From Candidatus Methanoperedens sp. (GTDB taxonomy: Archaea > Halobacteriota > Methanosarcinia > Methanosarcinales > Methanoperedenaceae): a stretch of 64,000 nt of DNA. Position numbers and translations under genes: made by a program. The stretch spans positions 1-64,000 of the forward strand of contig VEPN01000004.1 of NCBI GenBank assembly GCA_012026835.1, written 5' to 3'. A model generated the notes under the pieces. That model did no database searches, had not been told where the DNA came from, and was given only the letters and a program-made list of their open reading frames with translations. Shown here one piece after another: positions 16,779 to 26,065 of the stretch (position 1 is its first letter; each line of letters opens with the position of its first letter).

Positions 16779-19700
16779 ATGGTAATTAAGAATTATATTA
16801 AAGGAATCGCTTTTTTAGCATTGATTTTTAGCGCTGTTTTGATTGCTATGGCGGCAGTGCCAAGTATAGATTTGCCTAAACCTCCAGGTAGTATAACATC
16901 TTACCAAGGTGCAACTCAAGTTTTTAATTTATCATCTAACCAAAGTGCAACTTTCACATGGTATATAAATAGTTCGCAAGTCCAGCAAACTGCAGATGTA
17001 ACTGCTGGAACCCTTGTGAGTTATTCAAACAATACGGCAGGTGTTGGAACATATAATGTTACCGTAACAGTAAGTAACTCAACAAATGGGACAGCATTCA
17101 ATACGTGGTGGTGGACAGTAAGTGCTGCAACCGGATCATCCGGCAACACAACGCCGGATTTCACTGTTAACTCAACGCACGGTGGTATTACCGACACAAG
17201 TGCCTACGTTAATTTCTCTGTCAATCAAAGCAGTGCCCTTGCCAAGGTCCGTTACGGTACAGATTCCTCATTGGGTCTTGGGGAGGTCTGGAACAACAAT
17301 TCAGCTTCCAGAGCTATACAGATTACAGGTCTAACTAAAGGTACAGTGTATCAATATAGTGTCTTTTTATACAACAGTTCAAACCAGAGCTTATTCAGGA
17401 ATTCTACAATTCAAAGCTTTACAACCTTTGATCCAACAGCACCTAATGTGACATCTGCTAGTGTAGATACTCCAGCATCTTCGAGTGTAAATATTACTTT
17501 TTCAGTGAATCAGAGCGGCGCCCTGACCGGAATCAAATATGGTAAAACCGAATCATTGGAACTTGGTTTTACGGGCAACGGGACAGGTTCAAGAACAGTG
17601 CAGCTATCTCCTCTGGATAGCAGCACAAAATATTATTTCAGTGTTTTCGCATATAATGGATCCAACCAGACTTATTCCTCCAATTCCTCAATCCAGAATT
17701 TCACTACAAGATACCCATCACCAACAATAGGTACTGACTACTCCCCAACTCCAAATACAACCGCCATCAACATTATTCAGGGTCAATCCCAACTTTTGTG
17801 GATAAAAGCAAGTCAAAATGTTACAGTAAACTGGTACTTGAATGATAGTCTTATTAGCGGAGCTACTAAAATCGTCGATCCTAATATTGAAGCAAATTAT
17901 ACCTTTGCTGGCAATACCGTTGGTAATTTCAAGATCACTGCGAATGCAAGTAATACCAATGGCAGCAGCACAAAAGAGTGGTTAATAAATGTCCGTTCCA
18001 ACACCTTCTTCACAGGCAACCGTATCTGGGACGGCAGCAGGCCGAACGATTTCTCACTTACATATTCATGGAATCCCATGAGCTTCTCAGGATTCTATTA
18101 CGATATTAAGGACAACATTGGCACAGAGAACATAACGATAACCCTTGACAACTATAATGACAGGAACATCAACAAAAACAATCTCGTATATTCGACCACG
18201 CCGCAGGAAGTAAGCTTTATCTACTCAGGCTTTGGAAAATTCCAGGTCATAGGCTTCATGGCAGACAAATACTTCGCAGGTTATACAGAGAATACCAAGC
18301 CGCCTAATCCAAAACCTGATGTAACCTTTGCAGGAAAGAGCGTGATAGCATCCGGCCAGCTCCACAAGGTTCTTATCGATGACGATTCCAAGAAAACCAT
18401 ATCAGTAGGAAGCACTCTTACACTCCAGGAAGGCTATGTCCTTAAGGCAACAGATATCGACATGAGCGCAAGGACAATGCTCATATCCTTGTTAAAGGAC
18501 GGGAATGAGATTGATTCGACCCCGCTTTCAGCAGGAGAGACTTACGTTTATACAAAGAAGGTTGGGTCAGTTTCAGACCTTCCCCTGATCATGGCAAGGT
18601 TTGACAGCGTGTTCTCAGGCAGGGAAGTGCAGGCTGCTTTCCTGAAAGGCATATTCCAGATATCAGAGACGGCCACAACTGTCAAGAGCGGGGATAAATT
18701 CGGCAGGATGGAGGTCGGAACTGTAAGCGGGACCAGGATAGAGATGAGCAACAGCGAAGATATAAGCCTGAGCACTGGAAGGAAAGAAGACCTGATGGGG
18801 GATGTAAAAATATTAGTGGCAGATAACAGCAGTGTAGTCCGCTTTGCCCTTTCAGTTGAAAAAACAGGACCATATGAAGTACGCAGCAGCATTTTCAAAG
18901 AGGCAGACCCCAACAACATTACTGTCTGGACACCATACAACTTCGGGATGAACATAGACCAGACAAGCATAGGATTCTACTATGACCTGGATGATGGTGT
19001 AGGAAATGAAAGCATGCGGGTCGCCGAAACAATAAGCGGAAGGAAAATCAATGACGGCAAACTGGTCTATACGACCACGCCGCAGGAAGTAAGCTTTGTC
19101 TACTCAGGCTTTGGAAAATTCCAGGTCATAGGCTTCATGGCAGACAAATACTTCGCAGGTTATACAGGAAACACCGTACCCCCCAAGCCGAGACCTGAAA
19201 CAACTTTTGCAGGAAAGAGCGTGATAGCATCCGGCCAGCTCCACAAGGTCCTTATCGATGACGATTCCAAGAAAACCATATCAGTAGGAAGCACTCTTAC
19301 GCTCCAGGAAGGATATGTCCTTAAGGCAACAGATATCGACATGAGCGCAAGGACAATGCTCATATCCCTGTTGAAAGACGGGAATGAGATTGATTCGACC
19401 CCGCTTTCAGCAGGAGAGACCTATATTTATACAAAGAAGGTAGGGTCAGTCTCAGACCTTCCCCTGATCATGGCAAGGTTTGATAGCGTATTCTCTGGCA
19501 AAGAAGTGCAGGCCGCCTTCCTGAAAGGCTTGTTCCAGATATCAGAGACAGCCACAACTGTCAAGAGCGGGGATAAATTCGGGAAGATGGAAGTTACAGG
19601 CATAAACGGGAATTCGATTGAGATGGCCAACGATGGCAATCTCGGCCTTGACAGGAATAAGAATGAGGATCTAATGGGCAATATCAAGCTGCGGGTTGCT

Positions 19701-20702
19701 GATAACGATTCTCTCAGGTTTTACTTTGCAGTGGACGTTACCCAGGAAATGATAGCAAACCAGCTTGTAATAGATGCCCCGGCAAAAGTCATGGCAGGAG
19801 ATAACATCACGATAACGGTTAAGGCCGGGGGTAATCCTGTTGATAACGCATCTATATCCCTTGATTCTGATATCGGGAATACTGACAAGAATGGGACTCT
19901 TAAATACACTCTACCGAAAACATTACAGGGTAAGTACAACATAACAGCGACCAAACTGGGATACCAGAAACAGGTCAAGCCCATCGAGGTCGAAAAATAT
20001 ATCGACCTCAGGCTGAGCCTGGATATTCCTGCAAAATCCCCGCAGTTTGATCCGCTCACTATAAAAGTCACATACAATAATTCAGCGATGAGCGGGGCGA
20101 GTGTGAGCTTTGACAACGATGCTATCGGCACGACCGATAGTAACGGGGTGCTGACATATACGCCGCAGGTGAGCGGAACCCACACAATAACAGCGTCAAA
20201 GAGCGGTTACATTACGGTCAGCAGGGATATTGAGCTGATCGTGCCGTATTCCGAGTTCAAGGCCCTTGATATCAATATCACCCCGAGTGTTGCCACACCC
20301 GGCCAGACGATAGTGGTAAAAGCTAATATCACCAATTCAGGTACAAAGGGAGACACACTCCCTGTGGACCTTATCATTAACGGGACTGCAGTGAAGAACA
20401 CTTCTTTGTCTCTTGACAGGGGCGCCACGAAAGAGATTAATTTCACCGGTAACCTGAAAGGATGGATGCCTGAAGAAGTCAAACCAGGTAATTATACAGT
20501 AGAAATACTCGGCCAGACGCAATTATTAGAAGTCAAGGAAGAACCTCTGAGCCTGCTTCTCATTGGAGGGATAGTGGTAATAGTTACAGCTATCGCAGGC
20601 GGGATAATTTATATATTGACCTCAAAAAATATGCTGAGCGTTGAAGCGTTGAAGAGCAAATTCAGCGACCTGTTAGGCCGTCTTGGCCAGATAAGGAAAT
20701 AA
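16779..20702 (+). CDS. S-layer protein with tandem S-layer domains and Ig/FN3-like repeats
   Basis: This very large secreted protein (1307 residues from ATG 16779) should form or join the cell-surface lattice. AAGGGG lies 8 bases before this ATG; a GTG at 16749 is a weaker start. A signal peptide (about residues 3-27) is followed by an Ig/PKD-like domain, two fibronectin-like repeats (about 120-315) and another Ig-like domain. Two Methanosarcina-type S-layer domains (about 410-690 and 690-980), two Ig/carboxypeptidase-regulatory-like domains and a CARDB-like domain come next. One C-terminal membrane span (about 1252-1276) precedes a basic tail. Many N-X-S/T sites suggest heavy glycosylation. 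Confidence 0.88.
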   Translation: MVIKNYIKGIAFLALIFSAVLIAMAAVPSIDLPKPPGSITSYQGATQVFNLSSNQSATFTWYINSSQVQQTADVTAGTLVSYSNNTAGVGTYNVTVTVSNSTNGTAFNTWWWTVSAATGSSGNTTPDFTVNSTHGGITDTSAYVNFSVNQSSALAKVRYGTDSSLGLGEVWNNNSASRAIQITGLTKGTVYQYSVFLYNSSNQSLFRNSTIQSFTTFDPTAPNVTSASVDTPASSSVNITFSVNQSGALTGIKYGKTESLELGFTGNGTGSRTVQLSPLDSSTKYYFSVFAYNGSNQTYSSNSSIQNFTTRYPSPTIGTDYSPTPNTTAINIIQGQSQLLWIKASQNVTVNWYLNDSLISGATKIVDPNIEANYTFAGNTVGNFKITANASNTNGSSTKEWLINVRSNTFFTGNRIWDGSRPNDFSLTYSWNPMSFSGFYYDIKDNIGTENITITLDNYNDRNINKNNLVYSTTPQEVSFIYSGFGKFQVIGFMADKYFAGYTENTKPPNPKPDVTFAGKSVIASGQLHKVLIDDDSKKTISVGSTLTLQEGYVLKATDIDMSARTMLISLLKDGNEIDSTPLSAGETYVYTKKVGSVSDLPLIMARFDSVFSGREVQAAFLKGIFQISETATTVKSGDKFGRMEVGTVSGTRIEMSNSEDISLSTGRKEDLMGDVKILVADNSSVVRFALSVEKTGPYEVRSSIFKEADPNNITVWTPYNFGMNIDQTSIGFYYDLDDGVGNESMRVAETISGRKINDGKLVYTTTPQEVSFVYSGFGKFQVIGFMADKYFAGYTGNTVPPKPRPETTFAGKSVIASGQLHKVLIDDDSKKTISVGSTLTLQEGYVLKATDIDMSARTMLISLLKDGNEIDSTPLSAGETYIYTKKVGSVSDLPLIMARFDSVFSGKEVQAAFLKGLFQISETATTVKSGDKFGKMEVTGINGNSIEMANDGNLGLDRNKNEDLMGNIKLRVADNDSLRFYFAVDVTQEMIANQLVIDAPAKVMAGDNITITVKAGGNPVDNASISLDSDIGNTDKNGTLKYTLPKTLQGKYNITATKLGYQKQVKPIEVEKYIDLRLSLDIPAKSPQFDPLTIKVTYNNSAMSGASVSFDNDAIGTTDSNGVLTYTPQVSGTHTITASKSGYITVSRDIELIVPYSEFKALDINITPSVATPGQTIVVKANITNSGTKGDTLPVDLIINGTAVKNTSLSLDRGATKEINFTGNLKGWMPEEVKPGNYTVEILGQTQLLEVKEEPLSLLLIGGIVVIVTAIAGGIIYILTSKNMLSVEALKSKFSDLLGRLGQIRK
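18193..18705 (+). repeat. Intragenic direct repeat unit 1 of S-layer gene (second copy at 19073-19585)
   Basis: About 513 bp at 18193-18705 is nearly identical at the nucleotide level to 19073-19585, at an offset of 880 bp. It covers the C-terminal part of each S-layer domain. The N-terminal parts of the same domains are much more diverged. Such sharply bounded identity points to recent gene conversion or purifying exchange between the domains rather than a simple recent duplication. Confidence 0.75.
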
Positions 20703-20843
20703 AACCGGTGTCCAAAGAAAATTAATTTAAACTTTTCTTTGGATTTTTTTCCCATTCTGCTGTCTATTTTATAAATACAGATACAAAGATAGCCTTGTTG
20801 AAGTTTATTCCAACCTTGATCAATTAAGAATAGCCATAAACTG

Positions 20844-21219
20844 TCAAATTTTTGTTAATATCGTACTCTCAATTTCAGATACTACTTCAGCAAGACCCAT
20901 CTCTCTGGAAGGTTTGACTTCAATACCAACGTGTTTATGATGCGGAAAAGTGGATATTTCTTTATGGTGGGTAGCATTATCATATCTAAAAATGAATATT
21001 GACTTTCCCATCCGAGAAATTGAATCTATATTTTGGCCGTTCCTTTCCGGTCTGAATATACTCCATAAAAGTAAGTACATACCCGCCTAAAAATAACAGC
21101 CGTCCGCTTACCATTCCCTCATCGCTGCTGAATTCTTTAAAATCAACGGTTTTGTCCAGAATGAGTTTGGAATCACCCAACAATTGCTCGATTGTCTTAA
21201 AATAAACTGCGACTACCAA
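20844..21219 (-). pseudogene. TumE-family toxin homologue, frameshifted
   Basis: Two minus-strand frames join into one protein of the TumE-like toxin family. The first 77 residues (TTG start at 21219, ending KVNIHF then TAG) have the family core MVSGRLLFLGGYVLTFMEYI. The second frame supplies RYDNATHHKEISTFPHHKHV and the tail to 20844. Removing one T from a run of five (about 20990) restores a 124-residue protein. GGTGATT five bases before the TTG supports that start. This may be a true mutation, a sequencing error or programmed slippage. Confidence 0.7.
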
Positions 21220-21248
21220 TAGGTAATCACCGCTTTTGCCTTTTTAAG

Positions 21249-21488
21249 TCACTCTTCCAGCGTCTTCTGACCTTTTATCAGCCCCCACCATTCAAAATAA
21301 TCCTGCGAGTCCCCAAGGTTTCCTTCTTCAAACTTTTTCAGGAATTCAGGAGATGCCAAATGATATTTCTCTTCGAACTGTTTTATTTCGATTTTTACCA
21401 GATAAATTTTGGACTCCAAAAGTATTATTTCCCTAAGGATCGAATCTTTTACTACTGCTGCTACATCATCAGGGATGGCAATGTCCAT
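21249..21488 (-). CDS. Small antitoxin-like partner of TumE-family toxin
   Basis: The 79-residue helical protein starts MDIAIPDDVAAVVKDSI and contains KFEEGNLGDSQDYFEWWGL near the C-terminus. This is the pattern of the small partner usually encoded just upstream of TumE-like toxins. It precedes the toxin gene by 29 bases on the same strand. The protein is acidic with a probable coiled coil at residues 20-45, as expected for a neutralising partner. No DNA-binding motif is evident. Confidence 0.65.
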   Translation of the reverse strand: MDIAIPDDVAAVVKDSILREIILLESKIYLVKIEIKQFEEKYHLASPEFLKKFEEGNLGDSQDYFEWWGLIKGQKTLEE

Positions 21489-22179
21489 GATTTCATCTTA
21501 TGCGGGTATTTATTATTAAGCTTTTGTGAATTTATTAAGTTGAATAATATCCGCGACTGTGTTTAGCTTATATAACAATTATGTGGGATTTTGGCGCCCC
21601 ACATTCGAGAAAGGTGGGCGACAGATACGTTTTTGAGAGCGAATGGAATTTATGGGTATTCCGGCGCATCAGTATTAAGTATTAACGTTAATGGCGCATC
21701 GGGGAGTAATCTCACCGCAAAGAACGCGAAGGACGCAAAGAAATTGCGTCTATGCCTTGCGTTCTTTGCGTCCTTGGCAGTGATTGAAATGATTGAAAAA
21801 TCTTATTAAGATTCCGGACAGCCATAAAGCGCCACACTTCGCAGCGCTGCCCGGCCTCATAGGCATCGGGCACGCCGTTTCCTATTGGGGGAAGCGGGAT
21901 TGGGCTACACTCCAGGGTGGAGCACTTCAATTTCAGCATTATAATTGTCATTTTGGTTTAAGATACTCATTTGTTACATATCGACAAAATCAGGATTTAA
22001 ATTTGATATTCTTCATAAGGATGATTTTATATCAGTATATTACTGCAAGAAGAACTAAATATATATCTGGAAAAATTCGTGAATCGTTAGCTGAAGTTGA
22101 CAAAATGGAAATTTCAAAGAAAAAAGGCCTTTCACCAATAATTTAATATCATCAGGATGTGTATTGAATTCAGAGAAAC
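21489..22179. other. Intergenic region with hairpins, no convincing gene
   Basis: This 690-base stretch has no credible gene. It holds a GTGGG/CCCAC stem (about 21581-21600), two GGCGCATC direct repeats (21662, 21693), a CGCAAAG-type repeat (21711-21780) and a GC-rich stem-loop at 21848-21872 (TGCCCG-GCC, loop, GGC, CGGGCA). A CTCCA-GGG-TGGAG hairpin lies near 21909-21921. An open frame at 21793-22146 crosses these structures and has no family resemblance, so I regard it as chance. Confidence 0.45.
21711..21780 (+). repeat. CGCAAAG-type dispersed repeat, copy 1
   Basis: Starts CTCACCGCAAAGAACGCGAA and contains inverted arms: AAGGACGCAAAGAA pairs with TTCTTTGCGTCCTT. The same CTCACCGCAA...CGCAAAG head occurs at 31292 (reverse), 32461 and, in weaker form, at 22715. 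These are intergenic repeats, not coding. Confidence 0.6.
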
Positions 22180-22638
22180 ATGATATTGAACTTCCAGCTT
22201 AACAGTGTGGAATCCAAGACCTATTCCAGTGCAGAAGATATCAGGAAATACAAGAATATCAACATAAACTACGATGTAAACCTTAAAAATCCTTCAATAG
22301 TAGTCGAGCATACGCCTTTTGGGGAAAAATCCGTGCTCAGGGTCGAGTACACTTTCGCTATAAATTATCTTAGCCCGAATATCGGCCACATAAGGTTTGA
22401 AGGCCTGTCAGACTATTACAGCGAGGAGGACCTTAAAGAACTAAAAGAAAAATGGGATGCCGGGAAAGCGCCTGGAGAAATCCAGAACGAACTTGCAAAC
22501 ACAATGGTAGCAAACCTTGCCCCGCTGGCATTGATGCTCTCAAAAGCTCTGGGGCTTCCGCCTTCTATGCCTGTGCCTGTTATCAACTTCCAGCAGGCTG
22601 CGAAAAAAAAAGAAGAGCCAACGTATTATCATGGATAG
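22180..22638 (+). CDS. SecB-like conserved protein
   Basis: The 152-residue protein has an N-terminal beta-rich half and an ending of two helices then VPVINFQ. The pattern NTMVANLAPLALMLSKALGL followed by PPSMPVPVINF resembles the C-terminal part of SecB-like chaperones, including archaeal SecB-like proteins. It could bind unfolded or nascent proteins. The resemblance is structural and weak, so the function is inference. It lies alone between repeat-rich intergenic regions. Confidence 0.45.
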   Translation: MILNFQLNSVESKTYSSAEDIRKYKNININYDVNLKNPSIVVEHTPFGEKSVLRVEYTFAINYLSPNIGHIRFEGLSDYYSEEDLKELKEKWDAGKAPGEIQNELANTMVANLAPLALMLSKALGLPPSMPVPVINFQQAAKKKEEPTYYHG

Positions 22639-23069
22639 GTTTTTTTTGTATTATTTAGAAAATGCCGTAATTATAATAGGACTAACAATGCAAAGTTCAT
22701 AGAGATTATTGTCGCTACGCCTTGCGTTTTTTGTGAGCTGGCATGAAAAACAGCACCATATAAACAACTAACTGGCACGAACTGAAACGAACTCTGATGG
22801 CATGAGTTCGTAACAGTCTCTGGATATAGCCCAACCCATCAACCGGCTTTTAACAGTATCACAAACAACCGCAGGCCTGGCAAACTTACATTAATAATCA
22901 ATATATACAGCTTCATTTTTTTCAGGTTAACCTTAAATATAAAAACGCAGCTAATATGAGGCTCTGTCGTCCATCAATTAAAAAATAAAAAGCTGGTACT
23001 AAATAAATATGTCATCTATGTTTGTAGCTAAAAACGAAAGGCGATAGGTCAGGGTCGCTAGGCGGGATT
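22639..23069. other. Intergenic region before Ehr operon with a truncated repeat
   Basis: No gene is seen. It contains a partial copy of the palindromic repeat at 22700-22817. An AT-rich stretch near 22890-22940 (AATCAATATATACAG, CCTTAAATATAAA) could hold the promoter of the downstream operon. GGCGGGAT directly before the ATG at 23070 may serve as ribosome site. Confidence 0.4.
22700..22817 (+). repeat. Palindromic dispersed repeat, copy 2 (right arm truncated)
   Basis: Matches the repeat at 31130-31292 in reverse orientation, including GCATGAAAAACAGCACCATA and ACTGGCACGAACTGAAACGA. The left hairpin arm (22777-22794) is complete and the loop is TGATGGCAT. Only eight bases of the right arm (GAGTTCGT) remain. 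Confidence 0.7.
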
Positions 23070-25103
23070 ATGATATATACATATTCATTCTATGGGTTTT
23101 TCTTCTTTATTTTGATCGGTGCTGCATTATCTATAATCTTTAATAAGAAAGACAGGCTCTCGACCTCTGCATCTTTCATAAGTGCGGCAATAGCATCCAT
23201 TTTCGGGATCATTTTTTCCCTGTCCGTTATTTTTGGCGAAACTTTTGACCTGGCGCTCCCCGGCTCACTGTTCTTTAATTTCGGTTTCTCAGTGGACAGG
23301 CTCTCGGCGTTCTTCATTCTTGTGATATCTGTTTCTGTCTTTGCAGTTTCCATCTATTCCGTCGGGTATATGCGCGAGTATTTCGGAAAAAAGAACATCG
23401 GTTACCTGGGTTTCCTGTATAATATTTTTATTCTTTCGATGATCCTTGTGGTCTCGGCGAACAATGCCATCATGTTCCTGATAGTATGGGAATTAATGTC
23501 CGTGATTTCCTATTTCCTTGTGGTCTACGAGCACGAGAAACCGGAAACAAGGAAAGCCGGATTTATTTACATAGTCATGACACATATAGGGACAGGATTC
23601 ATACTCCTGTCATTCCTTATCCTTGCAGGCGGAAGTGGCGGTTTTGGGTTTGAGGGTTTCAGGGCTTCAGGTTCAACGATGCCCCCCTTATACAAGGACC
23701 TTGCTTTCCTGTTCGCCCTTATCGGTTTCGGGGCAAAGGCAGGTATCGTACCTCTTCATATCTGGCTCCCCTATGCCCATCCTGCCGCCCCAAGCAACGT
23801 ATCGGCACTCATGTCAGGCGTCATGATAAAGACCGCGATTTACATGCTCATCCGTGTTTTCTTCGATTTCCTCGGTGCCGGGGTCCTCTGGTGGGGATTC
23901 CTCGTGCTTGCAGCAGGCGCTATCTCGGCAATACTTGGAATAATGTATGCAATTGTAGAACCCGATATAAAGCGGATGCTTGCATTCAGCAGCATAGAGA
24001 ACATCGGGATAATCCTCTTAGGATTAGGAGCATCGATGATCTTTTATGCAAACGGCAGCCCCGCACTTTCAGCCATAGCGGCCATTGCGGCGCTGTATCA
24101 TCTTTTCAATCATTCCGTATTCAAGGGGCTGTTATTCATGGGGGCAGGCTCTATTATATTTTCCACACACACTAAGAACATTGAAAAACTGGGCGGCCTT
24201 ATAAAAAAGATGCCGATGATGGCAATCCTGTTCCTCACGGGTGTCCTCTCGATTTCAGCTTTACCGCCGTTTAGCGGCTTTGTGAGTGAATGGCTCACGT
24301 TCCAGTCGCTGCTTTTAAGTTTCAGTTCAGGCGATTCGCTTGTAAGGATAGTCCTGCCTGCCAGCGCGGCTGTCCTTGCTCTCACAGGGGCGCTTGCTGC
24401 TTTCTGTTTCCTGAAAGCTTTCGGGATAGGGTTCCTGGCGCTCCCGAGAAGCGAGCATGCAGAACACGCAAAGGATGCAAACGGGCCAATGCTTCTTGGA
24501 ATGGGGATTTTTGCAGTATTATCGATATTGCTTGGAATATTGCCTGTATATGTCATACCTTTTCTTGACAGGATTACAGGAACGTTCACAGGTGAGAGCG
24601 CAATCGACAAATCCATTTCATCAGATTATTTCGGAACAATAATCATGCCCGCCAGCCAGATATCCATGTCCACTCCTTCTTTACTTGTTTTCATGCTGAT
24701 CCTTTTGTCCATACCGCTTGTGATCTTGTTCCTGAGCGGGAAAAAACAGGGGACAGTCTATGAAACATGGGGTTGCGGCCAGCCAGTCTCCACTGCAAGG
24801 AACGAATATACAGGCACTGCTCTCTCAAAACCTGTACAGATATGGTTCAAGAACCTGTACCGCCCGGTGAGAGAACTTCGCGCCACATATTCTGTCTCCC
24901 CGCTCATAAAGCAATCCTTCAAGTTCGAATCAAGGATAGGGCAGGTTTTCGAAAATCACCTGTATATACCCGTAACAGGATACATTCTTTCAAAATCAAG
25001 GATGATCAAGTTCATCCAGACAGGCAGCATCCATGCATACCTTGCTTATATCTTCGGGACACTGGTCATTCTTTTCATGTTCGTTATATTGGGAGGTAAA
25101 TGA
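23070..25103 (+). CDS. hyfB: Hyf/Ehr-type membrane subunit B (NuoL/MrpA family)
   Basis: This 677-residue protein with about 16 membrane spans is an antiporter-like, ion-translocating subunit. It carries the conserved WELMSVISYFLVV glutamate span near residue 140 and GFGAKAGIVPLHIWLPYAHP with the key lysine near residue 223. A further lysine lies in LMSGVMIKTA. It is the first of seven overlapping or tightly spaced genes encoding a complex I-like membrane enzyme. The C-terminal 150 residues match HyfB-type extensions rather than NuoL. Confidence 0.85.
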   Translation: MIYTYSFYGFFFFILIGAALSIIFNKKDRLSTSASFISAAIASIFGIIFSLSVIFGETFDLALPGSLFFNFGFSVDRLSAFFILVISVSVFAVSIYSVGYMREYFGKKNIGYLGFLYNIFILSMILVVSANNAIMFLIVWELMSVISYFLVVYEHEKPETRKAGFIYIVMTHIGTGFILLSFLILAGGSGGFGFEGFRASGSTMPPLYKDLAFLFALIGFGAKAGIVPLHIWLPYAHPAAPSNVSALMSGVMIKTAIYMLIRVFFDFLGAGVLWWGFLVLAAGAISAILGIMYAIVEPDIKRMLAFSSIENIGIILLGLGASMIFYANGSPALSAIAAIAALYHLFNHSVFKGLLFMGAGSIIFSTHTKNIEKLGGLIKKMPMMAILFLTGVLSISALPPFSGFVSEWLTFQSLLLSFSSGDSLVRIVLPASAAVLALTGALAAFCFLKAFGIGFLALPRSEHAEHAKDANGPMLLGMGIFAVLSILLGILPVYVIPFLDRITGTFTGESAIDKSISSDYFGTIIMPASQISMSTPSLLVFMLILLSIPLVILFLSGKKQGTVYETWGCGQPVSTARNEYTGTALSKPVQIWFKNLYRPVRELRATYSVSPLIKQSFKFESRIGQVFENHLYIPVTGYILSKSRMIKFIQTGSIHAYLAYIFGTLVILFMFVILGGK

Positions 25104-26062
25104 AAATGTTCACACTTTCATCACTTGGTATCGTGATTTTCCAGGTAATTATCATCATCGTACTTGCACCGCTATTAAGCGGCATAATCAAAAAGATAAA
25201 AGCCTTCTTCCAGATACGAAAAGGACCGGGCATATTCCAGCCTTATTATGATATTGCAAAACTTATGCGGAAGGATTCTGTCGTGTCCGAAAACGTATCA
25301 TGGATTTTCCATGCCGCGCCTGTAATCTCGTTTGCGGCTGTCCTGACTGCCGGCCTATTGATACCGATTTATATTTCTGACATGCCTTTTGGATTTGCGG
25401 GGGACCTGATCGCCGTGGTTTATCTCCTCGCCCTGGCAAGATTCTTTACAGCCCTGGCCTCACTTGATGCAGGAAGCTCTTTTGGCGGGATGGGCGGAAG
25501 CCGCGAGATGTTCGTGGCATCAATGGTCGAGCCAGCGCTTATGCTTTCGATATTTGCCATAGCGCTCAATGTGGGCTCAACGAACCTAAGCTTCATCTCA
25601 CAGGCGGTTTCATCGATGGGTCTTTCTGCCGTTTCCCCCTACCATATCCTTGCTTTTGTCGCCCTTTTCATTATTGCGATAGCCGAAACAGGAAGGATCC
25701 CGGTAGATAATCCGGCTACGCATCTTGAACTCACAATGATACATGAAGCCATGATACTTGAATACTCGGGGAAACAACTGGCAATAGTCGAACTCGGGGC
25801 GATGATGAAACAGTTGCTCGTTTTTTCACTGCTTGCCAACATCTTTTTCCCGTGGGGCATAGCATCGGAAATAAGCGCTGCCGGGATAGCTGTCGCACTG
25901 GCCGTTTTTCTAATTAAAATCATAATCCTGGGTGCGGGAATGGCAATTGTTGAGACCTCGACCGCAAAATGGAGATTGTTCAGGCTGCCAGACCTTCTCT
26001 CAGTGTCCCTTATGCTCTCGTTCCTTGCGATTGTTTCATTCATTATAGTAAGAGGTGTATAA
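25100..26062 (+). CDS. hyfC: Hyf/Ehr-type membrane subunit C (NuoH family)
   Basis: A 320-residue protein with about eight spans, homologous to NuoH/HyfC, which links the membrane arm to the hydrophilic module. Recognisable loops are IRKGPGIFQPYYDIAKLMRK near residue 37, GSSFGGMGGSREMF near residue 130 and ETGRIPVDNPATHLELTMIH near residue 197. It overlaps hyfB by 4 bases. Confidence 0.88.
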   Translation: MKMFTLSSLGIVIFQVIIIIVLAPLLSGIIKKIKAFFQIRKGPGIFQPYYDIAKLMRKDSVVSENVSWIFHAAPVISFAAVLTAGLLIPIYISDMPFGFAGDLIAVVYLLALARFFTALASLDAGSSFGGMGGSREMFVASMVEPALMLSIFAIALNVGSTNLSFISQAVSSMGLSAVSPYHILAFVALFIIAIAETGRIPVDNPATHLELTMIHEAMILEYSGKQLAIVELGAMMKQLLVFSLLANIFFPWGIASEISAAGIAVALAVFLIKIIILGAGMAIVETSTAKWRLFRLPDLLSVSLMLSFLAIVSFIIVRGV

Positions 26063-26065
26063 GTT

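Noticed and set aside
21793-22146. A 117-codon open frame as a gene
   Set aside because: It crosses stem-loop structures, has no ribosome site and no family resemblance.
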